Assembly (NCBI RefSeq): GCF_001258055.1
Contig: NZ_CVRM01000003.1
Location: 29,778-93,777, forward strand
Source: Phaeobacter italicus
Lineage (GTDB): Bacteria; Pseudomonadota; Alphaproteobacteria; Rhodobacterales; Rhodobacteraceae
Length of the DNA stretch: 64,000 nucleotides
Direction: 5' to 3'
The notes under the pieces were generated by a model, which saw only the letters and a list, made by a program, of their open reading frames with translations, made no database searches and was not told the DNA's origin. The stretch's first letter is position 1. Each line of letters begins with the position of its first letter. Both the position numbers and the translations under genes were made by a program. This document shows, piece by piece, positions 47,004 to 56,973 of this stretch.

Positions 47004-47420
47004 ATGCAGGCACAATTCGTCATCCCAACGACAGGGCAGGGCCTGTACGAGTTTTCAGGGCAGGTTTGTAATTGGGTGCGGGAAGCAGGGATCGACAGTG
47101 GACTCTTGACGTTGTTTGTCCAGCATACCTCTTGCTCGCTGCTTGTTCAGGAAAATGCCGACCCGGAGGTCCAGCACGATTTGTTGGCCTATCTGGCCCG
47201 GCTGGTGCCGCCTGCAACAGATCCCTCCATGCGCTATCTGCGGCATACCTATGAGGGGCCGGATGACATGCCAGCCCATATCAAGGCGGCCATATTGCCG
47301 GTAAGCCTGACAATCCCCGTCTCTGACGGCCAGCCGCGTCTTGGGACGTGGCAGGGGATCTATCTGTTTGAGCATCGCGACGCCCCGCACCGGCGCAATG
47401 TTGTCGCTCATCTCGCGTGA
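47004..47420 (+). CDS. YjbQ-family protein
   Basis: A 138-residue single-domain protein of the YjbQ/UPF0047 family. Family hallmarks include LTLFVQHTSCSLLVQENADPEVQHDL and HRRNVVAHLA. Some members show thiamine-phosphate synthase-like activity in vitro; the real role is unsettled. ATG at 47004 has GGAG upstream; an in-frame ATG at 46989 is possible. It precedes nrdR but a 121-nt gap and a DnaA box separate them. Confidence 0.87.
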   Translation: MQAQFVIPTTGQGLYEFSGQVCNWVREAGIDSGLLTLFVQHTSCSLLVQENADPEVQHDLLAYLARLVPPATDPSMRYLRHTYEGPDDMPAHIKAAILPVSLTIPVSDGQPRLGTWQGIYLFEHRDAPHRRNVVAHLA

Positions 47421-47481
47421 GCCCCCGGTATCTTGTGGTTCCATTTCGCCCCTACCCAAAGCCTAGAGGCTGCCATATAGT

Positions 47482-47490
47482 TGTGGATAA
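47482..47490. promoter_or_regulatory. DnaA box upstream of nrdR
   Basis: TGTGGATAA, the complement of the consensus TTATCCACA, 52 nt upstream of nrdR. A single isolated site; regulatory significance is inferred only from position. Confidence 0.4.
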
Positions 47491-47541
47491 GGGCGCAGAT
47501 GCGCGCCACTTACAGGCGGTCAGGAATAGGGGGGACAGCAC

Positions 47542-48009
47542 ATGCGCTGCCCGTTTTGCGGAAATATCGACACCCAGGTAAAGGATTCGCGCCCGGCAGA
47601 GGATCACGTCTCTATCCGCAGGCGCCGGTTCTGCCCGGCGTGTGGTGGACGCTTTACCACCTATGAACGTGTTCAACTGCGGGATCTGGTGGTCATCAAA
47701 TCCAACGGTAAACGCGAGGATTTCGACCGCGACAAGCTTGAACGCTCCATCCGGATTTCCATGCAAAAACGTCCGATCGAACCTGAGCGCATTGATCAGA
47801 TGATTTCGGGTATTGTCCGGCGGCTGGAGAGCATGGGCGAAACCGACATCAATTCCAACAAGATCGGTGAGATCGTGATGGAGGCTCTGGCCCGGATAGA
47901 CACCGTGGCCTATGTCCGCTTCGCCAGCGTTTACAAGAACTTCCAGGCGGCCGATGATTTTGAGGACTTTGTCCACGAGCTGCGCCCGAATGTGACGCCG
48001 GAAGAGTGA
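47542..48009 (+). CDS. nrdR: Transcriptional repressor NrdR
   Basis: A 155-residue repressor of ribonucleotide reductase genes. The N-terminal zinc finger is CPFC...CPAC (Cys3, 6, 31, 34), and the ATP-cone domain (about 49-139) begins [23 protein letters not shown] at 47542 (MRCPFCGN). It overlaps ribD by GTGA, a frequent nrdR-ribD arrangement. Confidence 0.96.
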   Translation: MRCPFCGNIDTQVKDSRPAEDHVSIRRRRFCPACGGRFTTYERVQLRDLVVIKSNGKREDFDRDKLERSIRISMQKRPIEPERIDQMISGIVRRLESMGETDINSNKIGEIVMEALARIDTVAYVRFASVYKNFQAADDFEDFVHELRPNVTPEE

Positions 48010-49106
48010 GACAGGACGACATTCGATACATGTCGCTTGCGTTGTCCTTGGGACGGCGCGGGCAGGGGCAATGCTGGCCCAACCCGGCGGTGGGCTGTGT
48101 GATCGTCAAGGATGGCCGCATTGTCGGTCGTGGCTGGACGCAGCCGGGCGGGCGACCGCATGCCGAGCCAGAGGCCCTTGCGCGTGCGGGGGCGCTGGCG
48201 CGGGGGGCCACGGCATATGTGTCGTTGGAGCCTTGCGCACATTTCGGCAAGACCCCCCCCTGTGCGCAGGCTCTGATCGATGCAGGCGTTAAGCGTGTCG
48301 TTGCCGCGATCGAAGACAGCGATCCGCGGGTGTCGGGGCACGGGTTTGCCATGCTGCGCGATGCAGGGATCGAGGTCACGACAGGCATCTGCGCTGACGA
48401 AGCTGCCCGCGATCATGCGGGTTTTTTCCTCAAGACCGAACAGGGCCGGCCATTCGTGAGGCTGAAACTCGCCAACAGCTTTGATGGACGCATTGCGACC
48501 GCAACGGGCGAAAGCAAGTGGATCACCGGGCCCGACGCGCGCAGGGCAGTTCATGCAATGCGCGCGCGTCATGATGCGGTGATGGTTGGCGGCGGCACGG
48601 CGCGAGCGGATGACCCCTCTTTGACGGTGCGTGACATGGGCATCAGCCGACAGCCGGTCAGAGTTGTGATCTCCCGTCACCTGGATTTGCCTCTGATGGG
48701 ACAGCTGGCGCGAACGGCAAAGGATGTTCCTTTGTGGATCTGCCACGGCAGCGGGGCAGATGCCGACCGTCTGCGCGCGTGGGAAGGGGTCGGCGCGACC
48801 CTCATCCATTGTGCGTCTGATGGGCTGCAGTTGGAGGCGGCAGATGTATTGCAGCAATTGGGTCAGGCTGGGCTTACGCGGGTCTTCTGCGAAGGTGGCA
48901 GCGGTCTTGCTGCGTCTCTGCTCAAGCAGGACCTGGTGGATGAGCTGATTGGGTTTACTGCGGGCGTTGTCATCGGGGGGGATGGCCTGTCGTCAATCGG
49001 CAGCCTGGGCCACGAGGCGCTCGCGGATGCGCCCCGCTTTGACCTGATCGAGCAAACCCAGATCGGGCCGGATCTGCTGCATCGCTGGGCTCGGTCACTG
49101 CGCTAA
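48006..49106 (+). CDS. ribD: Bifunctional riboflavin deaminase-reductase RibD
   Basis: A 366-residue enzyme carrying out the second and third steps of riboflavin synthesis. The deaminase domain (about 1-145) has PHAEPEAL and [14 protein letters not shown], with all zinc ligands; the reductase domain (about 150-366) includes [20 protein letters not shown] and [13 protein letters not shown]. The start is GTG at 48006. The next riboflavin gene, ribE, is 4.8 kb away, across three capsule genes on the other strand. Confidence 0.95.
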   Translation: MRQDDIRYMSLALSLGRRGQGQCWPNPAVGCVIVKDGRIVGRGWTQPGGRPHAEPEALARAGALARGATAYVSLEPCAHFGKTPPCAQALIDAGVKRVVAAIEDSDPRVSGHGFAMLRDAGIEVTTGICADEAARDHAGFFLKTEQGRPFVRLKLANSFDGRIATATGESKWITGPDARRAVHAMRARHDAVMVGGGTARADDPSLTVRDMGISRQPVRVVISRHLDLPLMGQLARTAKDVPLWICHGSGADADRLRAWEGVGATLIHCASDGLQLEAADVLQQLGQAGLTRVFCEGGSGLAASLLKQDLVDELIGFTAGVVIGGDGLSSIGSLGHEALADAPRFDLIEQTQIGPDLLHRWARSLR

Positions 49107-49138
49107 AGCGGCAGGCGGGCAAATGCCCGTCCGCCCAT

Positions 49139-51169
49139 TCAGCGCCACAGATGCGCGTAGGTTGACAGCAGCCCCTGGGCCTTGGCCAATAGCCGATTGC
49201 CATGGGTGCGAGACGGGATCTGACCCTCTGCCAGCCGTTTGGCCACCAACTCCACCTGACAGGGCAAGCCGCTTACGGGGTCGACGTAGCGGGGGTAGTC
49301 GATCAAGACAGCGTGCGCGAGACCAAGCAGCGATGGGCGGGCGCGCCTGCGTGCAACAGGCACCGGGCCCAGATCACGGGTGAGTCCCCAACCCGCATAA
49401 AACGGCGCCCCAACGGTGGTGACCTTTACGCCGCGCAACAGGGCCTCAAACCCCAGAAGGGACGTCATCGTCCAGACCTCGTGTACACTGTCAAGCAACG
49501 CCATCGGATCTGCGTCAGCCACGACAAGATCGGCAATACCCTCGGCCGCGACAGTCCCGTCCCGCAATCCGGCTTCGACGTCGGGATGGGGTTTGTAGAT
49601 CAACACGGCGTCCGGATTGGCCGCCCGCGCAGCGCGCAGCAACTGGGCGTTGGTGGTGATCTTCTCGCTGCCCAGGCGCACAGAGGCATCATCAGCGACT
49701 TGGCCGACAACCAGAATGCTGTGACCTTTTGGCAATTCTGGCACCGAGCCGCCGAGGTTGTATTTCGACAGGCTGTCGCGCACCAGCCGCTGGATCAACC
49801 GTTCGGCGCGGCGTTCCTGTTCTGAGGAAAGCGTTTCACGGGCGGCGATCAGATCCTCCAGGTCGCTTGGCTCGCTTGGGTCGTAGTAAATCCCTTGCCG
49901 GTCCAGAACCAGAGAGAGGGGTGGCACCAGATCAGCGCCCAGCCCGCGCGAACGCAGGAACCCATCTTCGACCCGGTGTGCGCCGATGTGGCGGCTCTTG
50001 TCGGCCTTGCTGGCCCAGACCATCCAGTTGCGTCCGCTTCTGAGGGCTGTCTTTGGTTTGTCGGAAAAGCGCAGGCGTCGGTGGCGGCCAAAGAAACCCT
50101 GTAGTGCGGGGCGTTTCCACAGCCGCATGCCAGACGCGATCCAGCCGGCCCGGTCCTGCCGCCACACGCGCACGTCTGCTTCCAGTGCATCGATGACCTC
50201 TTCCAGTTCGCACAGCTGGTCGTCATACGGGCTGTACCATGTCGGATAAATCATCATCGCGCCCGCAAACAGCTGTGCCCGCGTCAGTCTGCGCTGTCTG
50301 CGGGTGACGGGAAAACGATCATCGCTGAGGCCCCAGCCGGTATAGAAGGGCTGGCCGAAAACACGGGGCCGGTGGCCTGCCAGAATAGCCTCAAACCCCA
50401 TTTGCGAGGAAACGGTGTAAACCGCAATCGCCCCCTCCAGAAGCGCCCAGGGTGAGGTGGGTTTGTCCCACAGCTCGACCTTGCCCTGCGCGTCCTTCTG
50501 GGAGAAATACCCCTCTCTGTGACCTGCGTGACTTTCGGGGTGGGTCTTGATGATGATGCGGGCGCCGGGGTTTTCGTCCTGCGCATAATAAAGCATCTCC
50601 TGAAACCGCAGAATATCCGTCCCCTCATGGGGGCAGGAGGCGCGGACAGATGCATCGCCGCGGGCCTGATCGATCACCAGAACATATCCCGGCTCCGGTG
50701 GCTCTGCGTCGGGGGAGTAGGCGTTGTATTTGCTCAGATGGGCGTCCTGCAGGCGGGCAATGGCGCGCCGCGCCCGCCGCATCAAGGCGCTGTCGTCAAG
50801 CGGGTGTTCTGCCAGGATCTTTTCCAGATCGGAGGGTTGCGCAGGATCAAAGTGCAGACCCGAACGATCCAGCAGCAAACCCAGCGGTGGCTCACCAGAG
50901 CGGCCGGGGTGGATGGATCTCAGAAAGGCGTCCTCGACGTGCAACAGGGCGCACCCCTGTGCCTCGGCCATTGCGCGACCCCGGTGGGCAGTTGCGGCGT
51001 TGCCCCAGACTGCCACGAGATCCTCAGCCGTGGGTTTGCCAAGGCGCAGGTCATGCCCCGCCAGCGACAGGATGCGCCGCAGCCGCCGCTGCCACAGAAA
51101 GCCACCGTTGTAAAAGAAAAGCCGGGAGCGCGCGCCCCCGGCCTGTGTCGTCTCGTCCGACATGATCAT
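49139..51169 (-). CDS. kpsC: Capsular polysaccharide Kdo transferase KpsC
   Basis: A 676-residue protein with two homologous halves (each containing VEDAFLRS/VEDGFLRSRGLGAD, LLLDRSGLHFDP/LVLDRQGIYYDP and ETHPE/KPHPDVEAG), as expected of KpsC, which adds beta-linked Kdo to the lipid anchor of group 2-type capsules. Start could be 51163, 51169 or 51187; 51169 is chosen to avoid overlap with the export gene. It lies downstream of the export lipoprotein gene, nearly adjacent. Confidence 0.87.
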   Translation of the reverse strand: MIMSDETTQAGGARSRLFFYNGGFLWQRRLRRILSLAGHDLRLGKPTAEDLVAVWGNAATAHRGRAMAEAQGCALLHVEDAFLRSIHPGRSGEPPLGLLLDRSGLHFDPAQPSDLEKILAEHPLDDSALMRRARRAIARLQDAHLSKYNAYSPDAEPPEPGYVLVIDQARGDASVRASCPHEGTDILRFQEMLYYAQDENPGARIIIKTHPESHAGHREGYFSQKDAQGKVELWDKPTSPWALLEGAIAVYTVSSQMGFEAILAGHRPRVFGQPFYTGWGLSDDRFPVTRRQRRLTRAQLFAGAMMIYPTWYSPYDDQLCELEEVIDALEADVRVWRQDRAGWIASGMRLWKRPALQGFFGRHRRLRFSDKPKTALRSGRNWMVWASKADKSRHIGAHRVEDGFLRSRGLGADLVPPLSLVLDRQGIYYDPSEPSDLEDLIAARETLSSEQERRAERLIQRLVRDSLSKYNLGGSVPELPKGHSILVVGQVADDASVRLGSEKITTNAQLLRAARAANPDAVLIYKPHPDVEAGLRDGTVAAEGIADLVVADADPMALLDSVHEVWTMTSLLGFEALLRGVKVTTVGAPFYAGWGLTRDLGPVPVARRRARPSLLGLAHAVLIDYPRYVDPVSGLPCQVELVAKRLAEGQIPSRTHGNRLLAKAQGLLSTYAHLWR

Positions 51170-51173
51170 GCCA

Positions 51174-52310
51174 TCAGCTGCCGCCAAACAGGGTTTCGAC
51201 GCTGGCTAGCGGCGTGAGCGGGCTTGCAAGGAGCGAAATGGTCTTGGTCCACTGCGCATAAGGTGCCTCTGTCACATAGAGCGTGTCGTCGTCGCGAATG
51301 ACGAAATCGCGCGCCACAAACAGACCATTGGGCTGGGTGAGGTTCAGCACGTAGATCATGCGCTGCGCCCCGATCAGATCATCGCGGCCCAAGACCTGAT
51401 TGGCGATTTCTGCAGGTTCGTTGCGAAAGACGAACACACCGGTCGGGTCCGACGCGGTGGAGATCAGCCCGCCAACCTGAGCGATGGCTTCAAGCGCTGA
51501 AAGGTCTTGGGTTTCAAACGGAACCCGCGCCTGTGCATTGGTTGCGCCAAGGGCGGTAAACGACCGGCTGTCCTCTTCGACGAGGATCTTGTCACCGCCA
51601 CGCAGCGCAATGTCCAGTTCGGGGTGTTTGTAGAGATCCTGGAACCAGATCTTGCCCTGGGTTGCGCCACGGATCACTGTGACCTGTGCATTTTCGGGCT
51701 CGATCACCACGCCACCGGCTCTTGCCAGCATGGTTGCCAGCGTGCGGGTGGGGCGCTCAATCGCATAGACCCCCTGACCGCCGACCGCGCCCGTGAGGCT
51801 GACAGTTGCCCCATCCCCGGCAAGACGACGCACCTGAACCTGCGGGTCCGGGGTCTGATCTTCGAGCTTTTTGGTGATGGTCTGGCGCAGCTGGTCGGGG
51901 GTGCTGCCAGAGGCGCGCAGGCGTCCGGCATAGGGGACGAAAATAAAGCCCGCGCTGTCGACCTGAACCTCTTCCAGCACTGTTGCATTGGTTGCTTCGG
52001 CGGCGAGGAGCCCGTCATCGACGTTTTCCCAGACAGTCAGGCCCAGAACGTCACCGGGGCGGATCACATCAGAGGTCAGCTTGCCTGCGCTCAGGAATTG
52101 GTCTGAAAATCCAAGGGCGGGCACGACGGCTGTCGCACGGGTCACGCGGTCATTGACCGACACCACAAAGGCATCGCCTTCTTTCTGGACGGATCCTGCA
52201 TAGATCTGGCGTTTGTTCGGGCCAACTTGCGGAAGGCCACAGGACGCAGCCAGCGTCAGCGCGGTCAGAAATGCGACCGGGCGCGCCCATTTCACGGGAA
52301 CGGATTTCAC
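51174..52310 (-). CDS. Polysaccharide export lipoprotein (Wza/KpsD type)
   Basis: A 378-residue outer-membrane polysaccharide export protein. GTG at 52310 (VKSVPVKWARP) follows AGGAG and gives a lipoprotein signal peptide ending near TLAASC-GLPQ. The SLBB/poly_export domain is visible (IRPGDVLGLTVWENVD, DSAGFIFVPYAGRLRASGSTPDQLRQTI). It should form the channel for the capsule. No kpsM/T/E or Wzc-type gene is present here. Confidence 0.87.
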   Translation of the reverse strand: MKSVPVKWARPVAFLTALTLAASCGLPQVGPNKRQIYAGSVQKEGDAFVVSVNDRVTRATAVVPALGFSDQFLSAGKLTSDVIRPGDVLGLTVWENVDDGLLAAEATNATVLEEVQVDSAGFIFVPYAGRLRASGSTPDQLRQTITKKLEDQTPDPQVQVRRLAGDGATVSLTGAVGGQGVYAIERPTRTLATMLARAGGVVIEPENAQVTVIRGATQGKIWFQDLYKHPELDIALRGGDKILVEEDSRSFTALGATNAQARVPFETQDLSALEAIAQVGGLISTASDPTGVFVFRNEPAEIANQVLGRDDLIGAQRMIYVLNLTQPNGLFVARDFVIRDDDTLYVTEAPYAQWTKTISLLASPLTPLASVETLFGGS

Positions 52311-52405
52311 TGCTCGGTCTCCTGACCTGTTGTTGTTCTGCCTTAGCTTTTGCGCCCAAGCTAGCGGAGCAGCGGGCAAAAATCCAGTCTTCGGGCTGAG
52401 TTGGA

Positions 52406-53698
52406 TCAGTTCACCACACGCAACTGTTGCCGCGGTGCCGCTGTCCCCTTCAAGAGCGCCTCATAGGGATCTTCATAGGCCAGCATCATGTCCACCACCT
52501 GACGCAGCAACTGGCGCCGCCCTTTGCGCGAATAAAAGCCCCCCGGAATCTGCGAGGTCTCTAGAAGGTAGCGGCGATAGTCCTTGTAGGCTCGATTATC
52601 GGGGCGCATGGGATGGGCGAAGAAGTCCGCCAGCGTCTGGGTCGAGACGAATTCGGGCTTGTCATAGACCGCCTTGCCAAAGACCTTGAGCGGGATGCCG
52701 CGCCACAGAACCTGTTGGCCTGCGGTGGAATTCACGGTGACAGCGGTGCGCGCTTCGTTCAGCAGGGCAGCCAGTTTGCCGCCGCGGACGTAATGAACCC
52801 GTTCGCAAATCCCGTGGCGCTTTGCCAGTTGCCGGATAGAGCGGCGGATCGGCGCGCGGCCATCCTCCAAAGGATGTGCCTTGATGACCAGATGATGATG
52901 GCGCGGCGCACCCTCGGCAAATCCCTCGAAAACCTTTTCGAGAAAGTCGGCCGTGGTGGCAAAAGGCGAATGCGCCTGAAATGCGCTGTCATGTTCCAGT
53001 TGCAACAGGGCGAGGTGGTAGGGAAAGCCCCCATTCCGGATGCGCCGGGTGGCCAGCCTGCGTTCTAACGCCTGAAATGGCATCAGCATCAGACGGCGCA
53101 AATACAGTTGAAATTCGCGCGTCACCGGCAGGGCGCGATGGGGGCGAAACTGCCTGTAGCGCTGGTTCAGGAACATGACAAACCCGTGGTAAAGCGCGCC
53201 GTAGAACACATGCTGGCGCGTGTCCCCCCAGTGCGATGGCGGCAAAGGCGCCTCCATGTCGCAGCGGGCAAGCGCGGCGGCCATGTCTGTCACGCTTGTG
53301 CCCATCAGGCGCGAATTGCCGTTGGATCCTTCGCGTTCGTAGGTGACCCAATAGGGCCGCAGATATCCCTCTTCAAACACATGGACGCGTATGCCCCGCG
53401 CCCGCGCAGCCTGCACTGCGGTGGCATGTATCGGGCGGGTGTCGCCGTAAAGCACAAGATCGCTGATGGCATGTTTATCCAACAGCCCCTCAAGATGGGC
53501 AGGCCAGTCCGCCTGCGGCCCCTGATAGGCGTGATAGCTGCTTCGGTCGCGCCAGAACGCGCTGTCGCCTGCGTTGAAACCAACGCGAAGAACGGAACAC
53601 CCGGCCGATTGCAGCATGGCGCCAAGGCGCGCGAAAAACGGCCCATGCGGACCTTGCAGAAACAGAAAAGAACGCTTGGATACGTCTGCGTAGGGCAT
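52406..53698 (-). CDS. kpsS: Capsule polysaccharide synthesis protein KpsS
   Basis: A 430-residue protein of the KpsS/capsule-synthesis family that adds the first Kdo to the lipid anchor. Motifs include SFLFLQGPHGPFFARLG, FEEGYLRPYWVTYEREGSNGNS, IKAHPLEDGRAP and VTVNSTAGQQVLWRGIPLKVFGKAVYDKP. ATG at 53698 (MPYADVSKRS) matches the family; the upstream extension overlaps the ribE promoter region. It is the first gene of the capsule unit, divergent from ribE. Confidence 0.88.
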   Translation of the reverse strand: MPYADVSKRSFLFLQGPHGPFFARLGAMLQSAGCSVLRVGFNAGDSAFWRDRSSYHAYQGPQADWPAHLEGLLDKHAISDLVLYGDTRPIHATAVQAARARGIRVHVFEEGYLRPYWVTYEREGSNGNSRLMGTSVTDMAAALARCDMEAPLPPSHWGDTRQHVFYGALYHGFVMFLNQRYRQFRPHRALPVTREFQLYLRRLMLMPFQALERRLATRRIRNGGFPYHLALLQLEHDSAFQAHSPFATTADFLEKVFEGFAEGAPRHHHLVIKAHPLEDGRAPIRRSIRQLAKRHGICERVHYVRGGKLAALLNEARTAVTVNSTAGQQVLWRGIPLKVFGKAVYDKPEFVSTQTLADFFAHPMRPDNRAYKDYRRYLLETSQIPGGFYSRKGRRQLLRQVVDMMLAYEDPYEALLKGTAAPRQQLRVVN

Positions 53699-53859
53699 GG
53701 GGGAACCGTAATCCACTGGGACAAAAACTTGGTGAAGTTTAGCTGTTCCTGTTCCAATTGCAGCGGAATTTCCAGCGTTGTTGTGCCTTCTGCACTCAAC
53801 TGTGGGGGAATTGCTGCAATCGCGCGGACCGAAGGGCGCGCGCCTGTGTGCAGCGGGGC

Positions 53860-53878
53860 TTGCCCGCAGCGCGGGCAA
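53860..53878. promoter_or_regulatory. GC-rich hairpin upstream of ribE
   Basis: TTGCCCGC and GCGGGCAA form an 8-bp stem with a 3-nt loop, 41 nt before the ribE start. It lacks the FMN-riboswitch core, so its role is unknown. Confidence 0.35.
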
Positions 53879-53919
53879 TGGCTACCTGTGGGGCGAAACA
53901 AACCGACAGGAGCCCGCCG

Positions 53920-54507
53920 ATGTTCACAGGGATCGTCACCGATATTGGCACCATTGCCGAACTGGAGCAGCAGGGCGACCTGCGTGCACGGATCAAGACC
54001 AGCTACGATACAGCGGGCATCGATATCGGCGCCTCTATCGCGTCAGATGGGGTCTGCCTGACCGTGATCGCCCTTGGCGACGATTGGTATGATGTGCAGA
54101 TTTCCGCAGAAACCGTGTCAAAGACCAATCTCGACAGCTGGGTTGTGGGCAAGCGCGTCAACCTGGAACGGGCGCTGAAGGTCGGTGACGAACTGGGCGG
54201 GCACATCGTGTCTGGCCACGTGGACGGCGTTGCCGAGGTGGTGAACATCGCGGATGAAGGGGACAGCACCCGTGTCACACTGCGCGCACCTGCAGCCTTG
54301 GCGAAATTCATCGCTCCCAAGGGGTCCGTCGCTCTCAATGGGACGTCCCTGACCGTGAATGACGTTGAGGGGGCCGACTTTGGCATCAACTTCATCCCCC
54401 ACACCAAAGAGGTGACCACCTGGGGGGATGTAAAGCTGGGGGATGCGGTCAACCTAGAGATCGACACGCTTGCGCGCTATGTTGCGCGCCTGCACGAGGC
54501 GGGCTGA
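53920..54507 (+). CDS. ribE: Riboflavin synthase alpha chain
   Basis: A 195-residue enzyme with two lumazine-binding repeats: MFTGIVTDIGTI (1-12) and GHIVSGHVDGVAEV in the second, plus SVALNGTSLTVND. It converts two 6,7-dimethyl-8-ribityllumazines into riboflavin. ATG at 53920 is preceded by GACAGGAG. An earlier in-frame extension is rejected because every RibE starts MFTGI. Confidence 0.95.
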   Translation: MFTGIVTDIGTIAELEQQGDLRARIKTSYDTAGIDIGASIASDGVCLTVIALGDDWYDVQISAETVSKTNLDSWVVGKRVNLERALKVGDELGGHIVSGHVDGVAEVVNIADEGDSTRVTLRAPAALAKFIAPKGSVALNGTSLTVNDVEGADFGINFIPHTKEVTTWGDVKLGDAVNLEIDTLARYVARLHEAG

Positions 54508-54594
54508 GCCAAGAGGCGTCACGTTGGGGCGGGCGCGCAGACGGATTGCGCAGCTTTGTCCTGCCCCGGTTCGCGATCTGGTGGTATCTTTCGC

Positions 54595-55647
54595 CTACCA
54601 CATGTCCCCGACGGTATAGCCGCGCGGGAAAGGGTCGGTTGGGTCCAGCGTGTAGCTGGACAGCCCATAGATCCATCCCTGACCGGATAGGGTCGGGATG
54701 ATCGCGGGGTAGGGGCCGACTGTCGTTTCCTCGATGATGCGACCGGTGAACGTGGTCCCCAGAGGGCCTGCGTTCACATAGTCCTGACCGATCTTCAGCT
54801 GGCCGCGCGCGTGCAGTACCGCCATTTTGGCGCAGGTGCCTGTTCCGCAGGGAGAGCGGTCGAGAATACCGCTGGCGTCTTGCGGCCGGTTCGGGTCGAA
54901 TGGGCCAGTTGAAATCGTGATGGCGCCGCGCCCGTCTGTTCCTTCGGCCACCGGCTTGCCCCAGAGGTTGGTGATGGTCGGCCCGGTGATGGCCGGGTTT
55001 TCAGGGTGCACCACCGGCAGTTGCTCGACCGTGGCATGGCGAATGGCTTCGCTCACCCGCACGATTTCGCCACCGTTGTCAGCATCAAGCGCCACCCCCA
55101 GCGTTTCGGCCTCTGCAAGAACAAAGAACATGCCGCCCCAGGCCACATCGACAGTGACCGTGCCCAGCCCCGCCACCTCGACCTTTGCATCCAGATGGAC
55201 GGCGAATGCGGGCACGTTCCTGAATTCCACTCGCGTGACCTTGCCGTCCTTGCAACTGGCCTTGACCCGGATCAGCCCGGCCGGGGCCTCCAGCGTCAGC
55301 TCCGTGACCGGCTCCTGCATCTCGATGATTCCTGTTTCCAGCAGGACAGTCACAACGCAGATGGTGTTGGAGCCCGACATGGGAGGGTATTCTGTCTGCT
55401 CAAAGATGATGAAGCCCGCATCAGCATCCGGGTGGCAAGGCGGCACGATCGCATTGCCGCACAGACCCGGGTTGCCACGCGGCTCGCGCAGCATTTGCAA
55501 GCGGATGTCGTCGTGGCGCGCGGCCATATCCTGCATCTTTTCAAACACGCTGCCGCCCCGCAGCAAGGGCATTCCGCCAGTGATGACGCGGCCGGGCTCT
55601 CCTTCGGCGTGGGCTTCGACGGCTTGGATAATTCGTGTAGCACGCAT
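54595..55647 (-). CDS. Proline-racemase-superfamily protein (Ser/Cys type)
   Basis: A 350-residue enzyme of the family containing proline racemase, 4-hydroxyproline 2-epimerase and trans-3-hydroxyproline dehydratase. The first active-site position, normally Cys in MCGHG, is Ser91 (MSGSN); the second, Cys267, is intact (DRSPCGTGTCAKM). The Ser/Cys subgroup includes enzymes with epimerase and dehydratase activities on hydroxyproline. ATG at 55647 (MRATRIIQ) is the family start. It lies on the reverse strand between ribE and ribBX, without other hydroxyproline genes. Confidence 0.83.
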   Translation of the reverse strand: MRATRIIQAVEAHAEGEPGRVITGGMPLLRGGSVFEKMQDMAARHDDIRLQMLREPRGNPGLCGNAIVPPCHPDADAGFIIFEQTEYPPMSGSNTICVVTVLLETGIIEMQEPVTELTLEAPAGLIRVKASCKDGKVTRVEFRNVPAFAVHLDAKVEVAGLGTVTVDVAWGGMFFVLAEAETLGVALDADNGGEIVRVSEAIRHATVEQLPVVHPENPAITGPTITNLWGKPVAEGTDGRGAITISTGPFDPNRPQDASGILDRSPCGTGTCAKMAVLHARGQLKIGQDYVNAGPLGTTFTGRIIEETTVGPYPAIIPTLSGQGWIYGLSSYTLDPTDPFPRGYTVGDMW

Positions 55648-55850
55648 GGGGGCTCTCCGATGAGCGGGCGCTGCTGCCCGTCTGGGATGTGTAGATTGGA
55701 TCCAATGCCACTTCTGCACAGGATGAATGGCGCGTCCAGTCTTCTCTGTGCCGTTTGCAGGACTGGCATTTGCCGCCCTCGTGGGGTATCTGGCTTGCAT
55801 CAACCCGCAGTGCCACGTGCGCTGCAGCTGCCCACCGAAAGGTTGCCTTT

Positions 55851-56972
55851 ATGAGCTTTGAAACACCGGGGCCGATTGAAGCCCAGTTGCGTGACGCAAT
55901 CAGCCCGATCGAAGAGATCATCGAAGAGGCCCGTCAGGGGCGGATGTATATCCTCGTCGATCACGAGGACCGCGAGAATGAAGGCGATCTGGTGATCCCG
56001 GCGCAGTTCGCGGATGCAGCTGCGGTGAATTTCATGGCGACCCATGGCCGCGGCCTGATCTGCCTGCCGATGACCGCAGAGCGGATTGACGGGCTGGGCC
56101 TGCCGATGATGGCCGTAAACAACTCTTCCCGCCACGAAACGGCGTTTACCGTGTCGATTGAGGCCCGCGAAGGCGTCTCTACCGGTATTTCCGCCGCTGA
56201 CCGCGCGCTGACAATTGCCGAAGCCATCAACGAAGACAACAGCATGGCGGCGCTTGCCACCCCCGGTCACGTGTTTCCGCTGCGGGCAAAGCGTGGCGGC
56301 GTTCTGGTGCGCGCAGGCCATACCGAGGCCGCGGTCGACATTTCCCGTCTCGCCGGGCTGCATCCCTCCGGCGTGATCTGCGAGATCATGAAGGAAGATG
56401 GTACAATGGCCCGCCTGCCTGATCTGGTAGAGTTCGCCAAGACCCATGACATGAAAATCGGCACCATCAGCGATTTGATCACCTACCGTGCCCGAAATGA
56501 TAACCTGGTGGTTGAAACCTCCCGCGAGACGGTCACGTCCGAGTTTGGTGGTGAATGGGAAATGCGCCTGTTCACCGATCAGACCCACGGGGTTGAACAT
56601 GTGGTCATGATCAAGGGTGACATCACCACCTCTGAACCGGTTCTGTGCCGCACCCACGCGCTGCACGAGGCGACCGATCTGCTGGGACTGGGGCCGAAAC
56701 CTGCCGCGCAGTTGCCCCGCTCGATGGAACTGATCGCAGAGGAAGGCCGTGGCATCGTCTGCCTGTTCCGGTCCCCGCGCAGTGCACTTTATGCGCAGGA
56801 TGACGAAGGTCCGCGCACGATCAAACAAACAGGTCTTGGCGCCCAGATCCTGTCTAATCTTGGCGTTCAGGAGCTGGTGCTGCTGACCGACTCACCCAAG
56901 ACGACCTATCTGGGCCTCGACGCCTATGGGCTGACGATTGTTGGCACCAAACCCATTTTGAAGGACGCTTGA
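55851..56972 (+). CDS. ribB: 3,4-dihydroxy-2-butanone-4-phosphate synthase with degenerate GCH II domain (RibBX)
   Basis: A 373-residue protein. Residues about 20-220 are an intact DHBP synthase ([34 protein letters not shown]). Residues about 225-373 align with GTP cyclohydrolase II, but the zinc cysteines are missing ([17 protein letters not shown] where CLTGD...RCDCG is expected). The domain therefore probably lacks cyclohydrolase activity, as in RibBX proteins of proteobacteria, and a separate ribA should exist elsewhere. ATG at 55851. ribH begins one nucleotide after its stop. Confidence 0.92.
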   Translation: MSFETPGPIEAQLRDAISPIEEIIEEARQGRMYILVDHEDRENEGDLVIPAQFADAAAVNFMATHGRGLICLPMTAERIDGLGLPMMAVNNSSRHETAFTVSIEAREGVSTGISAADRALTIAEAINEDNSMAALATPGHVFPLRAKRGGVLVRAGHTEAAVDISRLAGLHPSGVICEIMKEDGTMARLPDLVEFAKTHDMKIGTISDLITYRARNDNLVVETSRETVTSEFGGEWEMRLFTDQTHGVEHVVMIKGDITTSEPVLCRTHALHEATDLLGLGPKPAAQLPRSMELIAEEGRGIVCLFRSPRSALYAQDDEGPRTIKQTGLGAQILSNLGVQELVLLTDSPKTTYLGLDAYGLTIVGTKPILKDA

Positions 56973-56973
56973 T

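Noticed and set aside
53699..53919. FMN riboswitch before ribE
   Set aside because: The conserved FMN-aptamer core segments are absent; only a simple GC hairpin is present.
55648..55850. FMN riboswitch before ribBX
   Set aside because: Again no conserved aptamer segments were seen in the 200-nt gap.
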